A stretch of DNA of 64,000 bases from Streptomyces nymphaeiformis (lineage in GTDB: Bacteria > Actinomycetota > Actinomycetes > Streptomycetales > Streptomycetaceae). The translations under genes were made by a program, and so were the position numbers. The notes beneath the pieces are model-generated. The model did not search any database, was not told the origin of the DNA, and saw only the letters and a program-made list of their open reading frames with translations. The stretch's first letter is position 1, and every line of letters begins with the position of its first letter. Location of the stretch: positions 1 to 64,000 of the forward strand of contig NZ_JACHJY010000018.1 in the NCBI RefSeq assembly GCF_014203895.1, written 5' to 3'. Positions 1-8,047 of this stretch are shown here, in pieces.

Positions 1-1
1 G

Positions 2-94
2 GGCATCCACCGCATCAACCAGAACCCGCAGCTGCCTTGGTCCTTCCTCGCCCACACGGGCCTTACCCTCCACCCGCCAACCCCATGGAACTAA
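2..94 (+). CDS. C-terminal tail of an unidentified protein (partial)
   Basis: The frame starting at base 2 is open for 30 codons and ends at a TAA at 92-94. About 26 of its 30 codons end in G or C, which is typical of real Streptomyces coding sequence; the other two forward frames look much less coding. The peptide ends in a proline-rich tail (TLHPPTPWN). I do not recognise the family. It stops 13 bases before the insertion sequence, so it is probably the 3' end of a gene whose body lies outside the window. Confidence 0.4.
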   Translation, partial: GIHRINQNPQLPWSFLAHTGLTLHPPTPWN

Positions 95-106
95 CAAAAA
101 GATCAG

Positions 107-125
107 TAGAGGTCATCTCATTTGG
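107..125 (+). repeat. Left terminal inverted repeat of the IS
   Basis: The sequence TAGAGGTCATCTCATTTGG is the exact reverse complement of bases 1308-1326. Similarity ends right after the final GG (GTGGCT here, CAGGGT at the other end), which marks the inner limit of the repeat. The stop codon of the passenger gene (TGA, 118-120 on the minus strand) lies inside this repeat. Confidence 0.9.
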
Positions 126-453
126 TGGCTACGTGTGGGGAGCCCGCGGCAAGTCGAGCCATCTCGTGCAGGCGGTGCCAGTACTCAGGGGCGTCCGCTT
201 CGCCGAGTACAGGTATGACCTGGTCTAGGCAGGCGATGCAGCGAAGCAGAATGCTTCGGCCCCGCGCTTCGAGCTCGCCGCCGCTCTTGATCCCCGTGAA
301 AACGCAGCCTGCGGTGTCCGAGTCCAGCATCACCACGTCGAAGCCGGCCCGGTCCGCTCCGGCCAATCCGGGAGGAAACGGCAGTTACATGAACTCTTGG
401 TACAGGCGTGATACGGCCTCAAACACAGTCTCTTCGCTCACGCGGACCATCAT
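118..453 (-). pseudogene. IS passenger gene, hypothetical protein with internal stop
   Basis: The start codon (ATG 453-451) overlaps the transposase stop in an ATGA arrangement, so translation is probably coupled. The frame runs 22 codons, meets TAA at 383-385, then continues in the same frame for about 88 codons to the stop inside the terminal repeat. The part after the stop reads like a globular small protein (VMLDSDTAGC, then SILLRCIACLDQVIPVL and YWHRLHEMARLA), similar to small Streptomyces proteins I cannot name. The in-frame continuity suggests a single 111-residue protein broken by one nonsense mutation. Alternatively the 3' part is translated alone from TTG 366 or from the internal ATG of VMLDSD. 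Function unknown. Confidence 0.5.
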
Positions 454-1285
454 GGCGCAGCTTTCACAACGCCTGGAGTCGTCTTGAGCCTGCGGTAGCA
501 GATGAGGGTGCAGGCGATGCTGGTGAAGGCGAGGAAGTGGTCGGCCTTGCGTTCGTAGCTTCGGTGGAGGCGCCGACAGCCAGCGAGCCAGGCCATGGTG
601 CGTTCGATGGTCCACCGGTGACGGCCCAGCCTCTGCGAGGACTCGACACCTTTGCGGGCGATGCGGTGGGTGATGCCACGCTGGCGTAACCATTGCCGCA
701 GGTGGGAGTAGTCGTAGCCCTTGTCGCCGTGGAGCTTGCCGGGCTTGCGCCGCCTGCGTCCGCGGCGGGACCGGATCGGCGGTATGCCCTTCACCAGCGG
801 GATCAGGGCCTGGCTGTCGTGCAGATTCGCCGCCGAGATCCCGACAGAGAAGGGCAGACCTGTCCGCTCGGTGATCAAGTGGATCTTCGAGCCGTACTTG
901 CCCCGGTCCACAGGATTCGGACCTGTCAGGTCCCCCTTTTCAAGGCCCGCATGTTCACCGAGTCGATCGCGCAGTGGGACCAGTCCAGCTCGCCTCGGGA
1001 CCCGAGCTCGTCGAGGACCAGGCGGTAGAGCTTGGCCCACACCCTGGCCTTCGTCCACTCAGAGAAGCGTCGGTGGGCCGTCGCTCCCGACGGCCCGAAC
1101 GACGCGGACGGCAGCTGCTGCCACGTACAGCCCGACGTGGCCACGAACACGATCGCGGCCAGCACCTCCCGGTCACCGTGCCGCCGCCGGCCACCACCCT
1201 GGGGCCGCGACGGAGCCTCCGGCACCACCCGCTGGAACAGCTCCCACAGCTCGTCCGGCACCAGCCGCTCAACAATCCCCACCAC
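450..1285 (-). CDS. IS5-family transposase, two frames joined by -1 frameshift
   Basis: This is a DDE transposase that moves the surrounding IS. OrfA begins at GTG 1285 (VVGIVERLVPDELW) and would stop at 926. OrfB continues in the -1 frame from about 938 to 450. The two join at a run of four A and five G on the minus strand, giving a protein of about 278 residues. OrfA holds the first catalytic Asp region (HCAIDSVNMRA). OrfB holds the second (LHGDKGYDY) and the Glu region (RHRWTIERTMAWL), all typical of IS5. Both reading frames are intact apart from the shift, so the enzyme may still be active. Confidence 0.88.
931..943 (-). promoter_or_regulatory. Probable -1 ribosomal frameshift site in the transposase
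   Basis: On the minus strand the codons read TTG AAA AGG GGG ACC TGA in the first frame. One base back they read GAA AAG GGG GAC, continuing the transposase. The homopolymer AAAAGGGGG lets both tRNAs re-pair after a slip, and the zero-frame stop comes two codons later. Two-frame transposases with this layout are usual in the IS427 subgroup. Confidence 0.7.
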
Positions 1286-1307
1286 AGACCGCAGCCTACT
1301 GACCCTG

Positions 1308-1326
1308 CCAAATGAGATGACCTCTA
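1308..1326 (+). repeat. Right terminal inverted repeat of the IS
   Basis: Exact complement of bases 107-125 over 19 bases. The recombinase remnant becomes readable immediately to the right. Confidence 0.9.
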
Positions 1327-1793
1327 AGGGCGGCAAGCTGCGTGACGTACCCCTGCCCGACCCCGTGGCGGACGCGCTCAAGGCCCATATGAAGCTCTTC
1401 CCGCCGGTGGAGATCACGCTGCCCTGGATGCGCGCCGGCGGTCCGCCGGTGACCAAGCGGCTGCTCTTCACCGGTCCGCTGGGAGGGCACGTCTGGCGCA
1501 CGTCTCTGAACGAGGACCACTGGAAGCCCGCACTGGCCAAGGTGGGCGTCATCCCCACGGCGAAGAGCCGGGAGCACGCCGCCGCGCGCGAGCACGGGAT
1601 GCACGCCCTGAGGCACTTCTACGCCTCGGTGCTGCTGGACGCCGGAGAGAGCATCAAGGCCGTCAGCGAGTACCTGGGCCACTCCGACCCGGGACTCACG
1701 CTGAAGGTGTACGCCCACCTGATGCCGAGCAGCCGGGACCGCGCGCGGCAGGCACTCGGCAGGGCCCTGAGGCCGGACGACTCTCCGCACTGA
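1326..1793 (+). pseudogene. Tyrosine recombinase/phage integrase, C-terminal half only
   Basis: The reading frame encodes the catalytic domain of a tyrosine site-specific recombinase. It has the His-x-x-Arg motif (HALRHFYAS), the second His (YLGHSD) and the nucleophile Tyr (TLKVYAHLM) close to the C terminus. The N-terminal arm-binding and core-binding regions and the first catalytic Arg are missing, because the frame runs leftward into the IS terminus. The left flank of the IS does not supply the missing part, so the gene was probably cut by an IS-associated deletion. It is likely inactive and marks an old integrated element. Confidence 0.85.
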
Positions 1794-1821
1794 GGGCCCA
1801 GGGTGGGCCCAGAGCGCGAAA

Positions 1822-1860
1822 ATGCCCCCGATCTGCGCCGTGTGCGCAGGTCAGGGGCAT
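1822..1860. terminator. Hairpin between integrase remnant and gpmA
   Basis: ATGCCCC at 1822-1828 pairs with GGGGCAT at 1854-1860. Inside it, CTGCGC pairs with GCGCAG. There is no T-run, as is common for Streptomyces terminators. It lies between convergent genes and could serve both. Confidence 0.6.
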
Positions 1861-1871
1861 GATCACTATTC

Positions 1872-2633
1872 CTACTTCTTCTTGCCCTGGTTCCTGACCG
1901 CCTCGATGGCGGCCGCCGCGGCCTCCGGGTCGAGGTAGGTGCCGCCCGGGTTGAGGGGCTTGAAGTTCTCGTCCAGCTCGTAGGAGAGCGGGATGCCCGT
2001 CGGGATGTTGAGGCCGGCGATGTCGGCGTCCGAGATGCCGTCCAGGTGCTTCACCAGGGCGCGGAGGCTGTTGCCGTGGGCGGCGACCAGGACCGTGCGG
2101 CCGGCGAGGAGGTCCGGGACGATGTTGTCGTACCAGTACGGGAGCATCCGCTCGACGACGTCCTTGAGGCACTCGGTCTGCGGGCGCAGCTCCGGCGGGA
2201 TCGAGGCGTAGCGGGCGTCGTGGGCCTGCGAGTACTCGCTGTCGTCGGACAGGGCCGGCGGCGGGGTGTCGTACGAGCGGCGCCACAGCATGAACTGCTC
2301 CTCGCCGAACTCGGCGAGCGTCTGGGCCTTGTCCTTGCCCTGGAGGGCGCCGTAGTGACGCTCGTTGAGGCGCCAGGAGCGGCTGACCGGGATCCAGTGG
2401 CGGTCGGCGGACTCGAGGGCGAGCTGCGCCGTGCGGATGGCGCGCTTCTGGAGGGAGGTGTGCAGCACGTCGGGCAGGAGGCCGGCGTCCTTGAGCAGCT
2501 CGCCGCCGCGCGTCGCCTCCTTCTCGCCCTTGGCGGTGAGGTTCACGTCCACCCATCCGGTGAACAGGTTCTTCTCGTTCCACTCGCTCTCGCCGTGGCG
2601 GAGGAGGATCAGCTTGTACGGTGCGTCGGCCAT
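1872..2633 (-). CDS. gpmA: 2,3-bisphosphoglycerate-dependent phosphoglycerate mutase
   Basis: A cytoplasmic glycolytic enzyme that interconverts 3- and 2-phosphoglycerate. The N terminus carries the catalytic histidine signature LLRHGESEWN near residue 10, and a second motif (VLVAAHGNSLRAL) is near residue 185. The 253-residue length is normal for the dimeric dPGM family. I chose ATG 2633 (MADAPYKLIL) over an upstream in-frame start because family members begin here. The C terminus is lysine-rich (NQGKKK). It is transcribed divergently from the MFS gene. Confidence 0.95.
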   Translation of the reverse strand: MADAPYKLILLRHGESEWNEKNLFTGWVDVNLTAKGEKEATRGGELLKDAGLLPDVLHTSLQKRAIRTAQLALESADRHWIPVSRSWRLNERHYGALQGKDKAQTLAEFGEEQFMLWRRSYDTPPPALSDDSEYSQAHDARYASIPPELRPQTECLKDVVERMLPYWYDNIVPDLLAGRTVLVAAHGNSLRALVKHLDGISDADIAGLNIPTGIPLSYELDENFKPLNPGGTYLDPEAAAAAIEAVRNQGKKK

Positions 2634-2758
2634 GCGTACGAGCCTAATCGACCGCTGACGATTGACGCGCGTCGTCAATTCGCTGGCGTCCGACGTATGA
2701 GATGCGTAAGTTACGAGAGCCGGAAGCAGGGCTTACGTACAGCAGGGGGCCGCCACAC

Positions 2759-4078
2759 ATGTCCATCGATTCGCTCAGACGATCAGCCCGGGCGACGGTC
2801 TCCGGCCTCCCCCAGGGATTCTGGTGGTTGTGGCTGTCCACCCTGGTCAATCGGACCGGGGCCTTCGTCCTCACCTTCCTCTCCCTCTACCTGACCGTCG
2901 AGCTCGGGCACTCCGCCTGGTTCGCCGGACTCGTCGTCGCCCTCCACGGGCTCGGCGGCGTCGCGGGATCGCCGCTCGGCGGCATGCTCACCGACCGCTG
3001 GGGCCGCCGGCCCACCATGGTCTCCATGCACCTCGCGGCCGCCGCCTGCGCCGCCGCCCTCGCCGTCGTCACCAGCGCCTGGGCCATCGCCGCCGTCGTC
3101 CTGCTCATGGGCGTCGCCATGCAGGCCGTCCGCCCCTCCATCAACGCGACCATCGCCGACATGGTCCCCGCCCACGACGTGCGCCGGGCGTACGCCCTCA
3201 ACTACTGGGCCCTCAACCTCGGCTTCGCCATCGCCTCCATCGGCGGCGGCGCCGCGATGTTCCTCGGCTACCGCACCCTCTTCGTCGTCGACGCCGTCGC
3301 CACCACCCTGTGCGCCCTCATCGTCTTCCTCCGGCTCCCGGAGACCCGGCCCGAGACCCCGACCGACACGGCGGGCGAGCCGGTCGCCGAGGAGAGGGTC
3401 AGCATGCTCACCGTGCTGCGCGACGCGCCCTTCCGCACGCTCGTCCTCCTCAACCTGCTCGTCTGCCTCGTCTTCACCGCCCCCTGGATCGGTCTGCCGC
3501 TCACCATGGCGGGCCAGGGCCTCTCGCCCTCCTCGTACGGCGTCGTCATCGCCGTCAACGGCATCGTGATCGTCGGCTTCCAGCTGCTCGTCAACAAGCT
3601 GACGGACAAGCGCTCCCCGGTCGTCCTGCTGAGCCTCTCCGCCCTCCTCTTCGCCTTCGGCACCGGCGCCACCGCCCTCGCCGGCTCCCCCGTCGCCTTC
3701 GCCGCGACCGTCATCGTCTGGACGATCGGCGAGATGATCCACGTCCCGACGAACGCCGCCGCCACCGCCCGCCTCGCCCCCGAGCACGCCCGGGGCCGCT
3801 ACCAGGGCGTGATGGGCATGTCCTGGGCCGTCGCCGCCTTCGTCGCCCCGATCGGCGCCGGCGCGATCGTCGACGGCCCCGGCCCCGACGTCCTGTGGGC
3901 GGCGTGCGCCGCGATCGGCGTCGCCGCCGCGGTCGGGTACTCGATCCGGCTGCGGAAGGCCCTGTGCGAGGAGCCCGAGGAAGCCGCCGCCGCAGCGGGA
4001 CCGGTCAGGACCGAGGAAGCCGCCCCCGCCGCCGGACCGGTGAAGACCGAGGACGCCCCGTCCTCCGTCAGCGCCTGA
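2759..4078 (+). CDS. MFS transporter, drug-exporter type
   Basis: A 12-helix major facilitator protein of about 439 residues that probably exports small molecules by proton antiport. The MFS loop 2-3 signature is visible as GGMLTDRWGRRP near residue 75. ATG 2759 (MSIDSLRRS) follows a G-rich stretch (AGGGGG) and fits the usual short cytoplasmic N terminus; an in-frame ATG at 2702 is the alternative. The C-terminal tail is an imperfect duplication (EEAAAAAGPVRT then EEAAPAAGPVKT), probably unstructured. The substrate cannot be told from sequence. Its end overlaps the convergent hydrolase gene by 11 bases. Confidence 0.85.
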   Translation: MSIDSLRRSARATVSGLPQGFWWLWLSTLVNRTGAFVLTFLSLYLTVELGHSAWFAGLVVALHGLGGVAGSPLGGMLTDRWGRRPTMVSMHLAAAACAAALAVVTSAWAIAAVVLLMGVAMQAVRPSINATIADMVPAHDVRRAYALNYWALNLGFAIASIGGGAAMFLGYRTLFVVDAVATTLCALIVFLRLPETRPETPTDTAGEPVAEERVSMLTVLRDAPFRTLVLLNLLVCLVFTAPWIGLPLTMAGQGLSPSSYGVVIAVNGIVIVGFQLLVNKLTDKRSPVVLLSLSALLFAFGTGATALAGSPVAFAATVIVWTIGEMIHVPTNAAATARLAPEHARGRYQGVMGMSWAVAAFVAPIGAGAIVDGPGPDVLWAACAAIGVAAAVGYSIRLRKALCEEPEEAAAAAGPVRTEEAAPAAGPVKTEDAPSSVSA

Positions 4079-4997
4079 CCCGCTCCGTGTCGCCGTAGGC
4101 CGCCCACGCGGCCACGGCGAACCCCGTCCCCTCCCTCCGCACTTCGGCGGCGCCCGCCCCGCCGAAGTGCGCGGGGACGACCAGCTCCCGCTCGTCGGCG
4201 GCCCGTTCGAGGATCCGCCGGCGGCTGACCGCCGCCCCCGCCGGATCCAGGCAGAAGCAACTGGCGCGCTCCGGGTCGAGGATCTGCACCGGGCTGTGGA
4301 GCAGGTCGCCGACGAAGACCGCCCGGTCCGTCCCGGACGCCAGCCGCAGCACGGCCGAGCCCGGGGTGTGACCGGGCGCCGACTCCAGGACCAGGTTCTC
4401 GTCGATGCGGTGGGACCCGTCCCAGAGCGTGACCAGCTCCGCGCGGTGCACGGGCGCCACGCTGTCCCCGTAGATCAGCCGGTCCTCCTCCTGCAGGCCG
4501 CCGCCGTACGCGTTCTCCGGGCCGAAGTGGAAGTCGTCGGCGGCGGGGAGGAGGTAGCGGGCGTTCGGGAACGTCGGCGCCCACCCCCCTTCGACGGGGC
4601 GCGTGTTCCAGCCGACGTGGTCCGCGTGCAGATGCGTGTTGACGACGACGTCGACGTCCTCGGGCCGGACGCCCGCCCGCTCCAGACGGCCGAGGAAACC
4701 GTCCTGCCGGTGGTGGAAGTGCGGCGAGTGCGGCCGCTCCCGCCCGTCGCCCACCCCCGTGTCCACCAGGACGGTCCGTCCGCCGCTGCGCAGCACCCAG
4801 GTCTGCAGCGCCATGACCGCGCTGTCGCCGTCCGGCGCCCAGTGGTCCGGCGCCAGCCACTCCTCGTTGTCCTTCCACACCTCGGCCCCGGCGTCCGGGA
4901 CGAGGGCGCGGGCGGGCGCGAACGGCCCCTGCCACTCGACGATCCGGATGATCTCGACGTCCCCCAGGACGATGCTCTGTGCGCTCTCGTTCGTCAT
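4068..4997 (-). CDS. MBL-fold metallo-hydrolase
   Basis: A member of the metallo-beta-lactamase superfamily, probably a cytoplasmic zinc hydrolase such as a lactonase or similar. The metal motif THLHADH is at about residues 121-127. Further ligands are likely in SAPGHTPGS and VFVGDLLHS, and the late VVPAHFGG. ATG 4997 (MTNESAQ) is preferred over an earlier in-frame start because the AraC gene on the other strand begins nearby. The divergent AraC regulator may control it. No signal peptide is seen. The substrate is unknown. Confidence 0.82.
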   Translation of the reverse strand: MTNESAQSIVLGDVEIIRIVEWQGPFAPARALVPDAGAEVWKDNEEWLAPDHWAPDGDSAVMALQTWVLRSGGRTVLVDTGVGDGRERPHSPHFHHRQDGFLGRLERAGVRPEDVDVVVNTHLHADHVGWNTRPVEGGWAPTFPNARYLLPAADDFHFGPENAYGGGLQEEDRLIYGDSVAPVHRAELVTLWDGSHRIDENLVLESAPGHTPGSAVLRLASGTDRAVFVGDLLHSPVQILDPERASCFCLDPAGAAVSRRRILERAADERELVVPAHFGGAGAAEVRREGTGFAVAAWAAYGDTERVRR

Positions 4998-5083
4998 GGG
5001 ATCGACGGTAGGGAGGGCGGGTGAGCCTCTCAATGCCTCCTCGGCTCTTCTGCATGCGCCAGACGCTCAGTACGCTCCCCGCC

Positions 5084-6001
5084 ATGGTGGACGTGGTGAG
5101 CGACGCGATCGCGGCCGTACGGGTCGGGCGGCCGTCCTCCGACCGGGTACGGGTCGGAGGACGCTGGTGCGCGCGGCTCGCCCCGTACGAAGGGGCCGGC
5201 TTCCACGTCGTGCTCGGCGGCAGCTGCTGGCTGCTGCCCGACGGCGGCGAACCGGTCGCGCTCGGCGCGGGCGACGTGGTGCTGCTCCCGCACGGCACCG
5301 GGCACGTCATCGCCGACGCGCCCGCCGACGCGGAGACGGTCGCGCGGGCGGTCCCCTTCGAGCGCTGGGCCGACGGCAGCCTTCCGCGGCGGCCCCGGAC
5401 GCACGCGGGCACGCGCGAGGTCGAGATGCTCTGCGGCAAGTACCGCCTCGACCGCAGCCACGCGCACCCGCTGCTCACGGAACTCCCGCCGCTCGTCCAC
5501 CTGCCCGCCCGCGCCGGCGCGCACCCGGAACTCCGGGCGGCGATCGGCCTTCTGGAGGGCGAGCTGGACGAACGCCGGCCGGGCGCCTCCCTCGCGCTCC
5601 CCAGCCTGCTCGACCTGCTGTTCGTCTACATGATCCGGTCCTGGGCGGCCGAGAGCACGGCCGGGGCGTGGCCGGCCGCCCTGGGCGACCCGGTGACGGC
5701 CGCCGCGCTGCGCGCGCTGCACTCCGACCCGGCCGCGCCCTGGACCGTCGACCGGCTCGCGGCCGAGGCGGGCGTCTCCCGCCCCACGCTCGCCCGCCGC
5801 TTCACCGCCCTGGTGGGCCGGCCCCCGATGGCGTACCTCACCTGGTGGCGGCTGACCCGCGCCGCCGCGCTCCTCCGCGACACCGGCGACCCGCTGGCGA
5901 CGGTCGCCCGCCACGTCGGCTACGCCTCGCCGTACGCCCTGTCCCACGCCTTCCGCCGCGAGTTCGGCACGACGCCGGGGCGGTACAGGAACGGCTGCTA
6001 G
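5084..6001 (+). CDS. AraC-family regulator with cupin N-terminus
   Basis: A transcription factor of about 305 residues. The N-terminal half looks like an AraC-binding/cupin_6 sensor (GGSCWLLPDG, GAGDVVLLPHGTGH). The C-terminal ~100 residues hold two helix-turn-helix units (VDRLAAEAGVSRPTLARRF and the conserved GYASPYALSHAFRREFGTTPGRYR). ATG 5084 is taken as the start; a start at 5021 would overlap the promoter of the divergent hydrolase. It probably controls that hydrolase and itself. Its stop overlaps the convergent YbjN gene by 4 bases. Confidence 0.85.
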   Translation: MVDVVSDAIAAVRVGRPSSDRVRVGGRWCARLAPYEGAGFHVVLGGSCWLLPDGGEPVALGAGDVVLLPHGTGHVIADAPADAETVARAVPFERWADGSLPRRPRTHAGTREVEMLCGKYRLDRSHAHPLLTELPPLVHLPARAGAHPELRAAIGLLEGELDERRPGASLALPSLLDLLFVYMIRSWAAESTAGAWPAALGDPVTAAALRALHSDPAAPWTVDRLAAEAGVSRPTLARRFTALVGRPPMAYLTWWRLTRAAALLRDTGDPLATVARHVGYASPYALSHAFRREFGTTPGRYRNGC

Positions 6002-6492
6002 ACGGTCGGCTTCTGGATCAGGTTCTTGAAGGCGTCGAGGTTGCGGGTCGACTCGCCGCGTGAGACGCGCCATTCGTACTCGCGGCGGATCGCCGACGCG
6101 AAGCCCAGTTCCAGGAGGGTGTTGAAGTCGCCGTCCGCCGCCTCCAGGACCGAGCCGAGCAGGCGGTCCAGTTCCTCCGGGGTGACGGCGGAGAGCGGGA
6201 GCTTGCCGGCGAGGTAGACGTCGCCGAGCGGGTCGACCGCGTAACCCACCCCGTACAGGCGGAGGTTGCGCTCCAGGAGCCAGCGGTGGACGCCCGCCTC
6301 GTTCTCGTCCGGGTGCCGGATGACGAAGGCGTTGAGGGAGAGGGAGTGGCGGCCCGCCCGGAGCGACAGGGTGGTGAACAGCTTGCGCGTGCCCGGGAGC
6401 TTCACGACGTACGAGCCGGGCTCCGGGGACTCCCAGTCCAGCTCCGCGTCGTTGAAGGTGTCCTCGATGATCCGCCGAACGTCCTCAGCCAT
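5998..6492 (-). CDS. YbjN domain-containing protein
   Basis: A 164-residue soluble protein of the YbjN family, resembling a type III secretion chaperone-like fold in bacteria at large. In actinobacteria it is a conserved protein of unsettled function. The tract LSLNAFVIRHPDENE and the following WLLERN are typical. Its ATG lies within the last codons of mshA (8-base overlap, same strand), so it is translated with mshA. The link to mycothiol synthesis is positional only. Confidence 0.85.
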   Translation of the reverse strand: MAEDVRRIIEDTFNDAELDWESPEPGSYVVKLPGTRKLFTTLSLRAGRHSLSLNAFVIRHPDENEAGVHRWLLERNLRLYGVGYAVDPLGDVYLAGKLPLSAVTPEELDRLLGSVLEAADGDFNTLLELGFASAIRREYEWRVSRGESTRNLDAFKNLIQKPTV

Positions 6493-7852
6493 GGTGCGAG
6501 CGTACGCGACGGCGGTTCTCGCGCAGCCGGTGGTCGTGCATGGCGGCCGTGTACACGTCCGCCGTTCCCGAGGCCGCGGTGTCCCAGCCGAAGGAACCGG
6601 CGTGCAGCGCCGCCGCCTCGCCCATCCGGGCCGACAGCGACGGGTCCGCCACGAAGCGGCCGAGCGCGCGGGCGTAGTCCGCCGGGTCGTGCCCCTGGAC
6701 GAGGAGACCGGTCACCTCGTCCCGTACCGCCACGGGCAGACCGCCGACCGCCGCCGCGACGACCGGCGTGCCCGCCGCCTGCGCCTCGATCGCGACCAGG
6801 CCGAAGGACTCGCTGTACGAGGGCATGACGAGGACGCTCGCCGCGCGGAACCAGTCCGCGAGCCGGTCCTGCCCCACCGGCGGGTGGAAGCGCACGACGT
6901 CCGAGATGCCCAGCCGGGCGGCCAGCTTCTGCAGCTGCTCCGGCTTCGCCAGGCCGCTGCCGCTCGGCCCGCCGACCACCGGGACGACCATGCGGGTACG
7001 GAGGGAAGGGTCCTGGTCCAGGAGCCGGGCGGCCGCGCGGAGCAGGATGTCCGGGGCCTTCAGCGGCTGTATCCGGCCGGCGAAGACCGGGATGAACGCG
7101 TCCTGCGGCAGACCGAGCCGGGCGCGGGCGGCGGCGCGGCCGTCCGCCGGGCGGAAGTGGTCGAGGTTGACGCCCGGGTGCACGACCGCGATCTTGCCGG
7201 GGTCCGCCTCGTAGAAGCGGGCGAGCTCGTCGGCCTCCTCGGCCGTGTTCGCGATCAGCCGGTCGGCGGCGGCGACGATCTGCGTCTCGCCGATCACCCG
7301 CGCCGCGGGCTCGGGGGTGTCGCCCTCGGCGAGCGCGGCGTTCTTGACCTTCGCCATGGTGTGCATGGCGTGGACGAGCGGGACGCCCCAGCGCTCGGCG
7401 GCCAGCCAGCCGACGTGGCCGGAGAGCCAGTAGTGGGAGTGGACCAGGTCGTAGTGGCCGGGACGGTGGCCCGCCCACGCCTGCATCACGCCGTGCGTGA
7501 AGGCGCAGAGCTGCGCCGGCAGCTCCTCCTTGGCGAGCCCCTCGTACGGGCCGGCGTCGACGTGCCGGACGAGGACGCCCGGGGTCAGCTCGACGACCGG
7601 GGGGAGGCCGCCGGTGGTGGCCCGGGTGAAGATCTCCACCTCGATGTCGATGGCGGCGAGACGTTTCGCCAGCTCGACGATGTAGACGTTCATGCCGCCC
7701 GCGTCGCCCGTGCCGGGCTGGTGCAGCGGCGAGGTGTGGACGCTGAGCATGGCCACGCGCCGGGGGGTGCGGTGCCGGCCGGGGAGCCGGAGCCTGGCCG
7801 GCGCCGGGTGCCGGTGCCGGGTACCGGCGAACCGGGACACGTACTGGCTCAC
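6485..7852 (-). CDS. mshA: D-inositol-3-phosphate glycosyltransferase
   Basis: Catalyses the first step of mycothiol biosynthesis, joining GlcNAc from UDP-GlcNAc to 1-L-myo-inositol 3-phosphate. It is a 455-residue GT4 enzyme of GT-B fold. The N-terminal acceptor domain begins with MLSVHTSPLHQPGTGDAGGMNVY, spaced as in known MshA proteins. The C-terminal nucleotide-sugar domain carries VFAGRIQPLKAPD and the E-x7-E motif ESFGLVAIEAQAAG. The GTG start at 7852 has a good ribosome site (GGAAGGA). It is co-translated with the downstream ybjN-like gene. mshD lies 35 kb away in this window. Confidence 0.95.
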   Translation of the reverse strand: MSQYVSRFAGTRHRHPAPARLRLPGRHRTPRRVAMLSVHTSPLHQPGTGDAGGMNVYIVELAKRLAAIDIEVEIFTRATTGGLPPVVELTPGVLVRHVDAGPYEGLAKEELPAQLCAFTHGVMQAWAGHRPGHYDLVHSHYWLSGHVGWLAAERWGVPLVHAMHTMAKVKNAALAEGDTPEPAARVIGETQIVAAADRLIANTAEEADELARFYEADPGKIAVVHPGVNLDHFRPADGRAAARARLGLPQDAFIPVFAGRIQPLKAPDILLRAAARLLDQDPSLRTRMVVPVVGGPSGSGLAKPEQLQKLAARLGISDVVRFHPPVGQDRLADWFRAASVLVMPSYSESFGLVAIEAQAAGTPVVAAAVGGLPVAVRDEVTGLLVQGHDPADYARALGRFVADPSLSARMGEAAALHAGSFGWDTAASGTADVYTAAMHDHRLRENRRRVRSHHG

Positions 7853-8047
7853 GTCGGCGGTCCTTCCGCTCGGGGGCTGCGCTGGGCGGGCATGACAGTC
7901 GGAGGGCGCGCTACGTCCTCCACCTGCGGCAACAGCGGAACGGGCCGGTTCATTTCCGCGGGAGGGGTGCTTTGCCAATTCGTTGCCGGGCCGGGTCCGC
8001 GGGGCGGGCGGCCGTGGGCCCCCTCCCCCACCCCTTACGCTCGTGGC

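Larger units (their letters stand above)
109..1324 (-). mobile_element. IS5-family (IS427-like) insertion sequence
   Basis: The element is bounded by matching inverted ends. A 19-base stretch at 107-125 is repeated as its exact complement at 1308-1326. The outermost TA on each side can be read as a 2-bp target duplication, as expected for the IS427 subgroup. It carries a two-frame DDE transposase on the minus strand, then a small second gene. At about 1.2 kb it is longer than a minimal IS427-type element (roughly 0.85-0.95 kb), and the extra length is the passenger gene. It interrupts or abuts a recombinase remnant on its right. Confidence 0.85.

Noticed and set aside
1..107. The 5' half of the integrase in the left flank of the IS
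   Set aside because: The frame that would join the right-hand fragment has poor codon bias and no integrase features. A different frame with good bias ends in a stop at 92-94.
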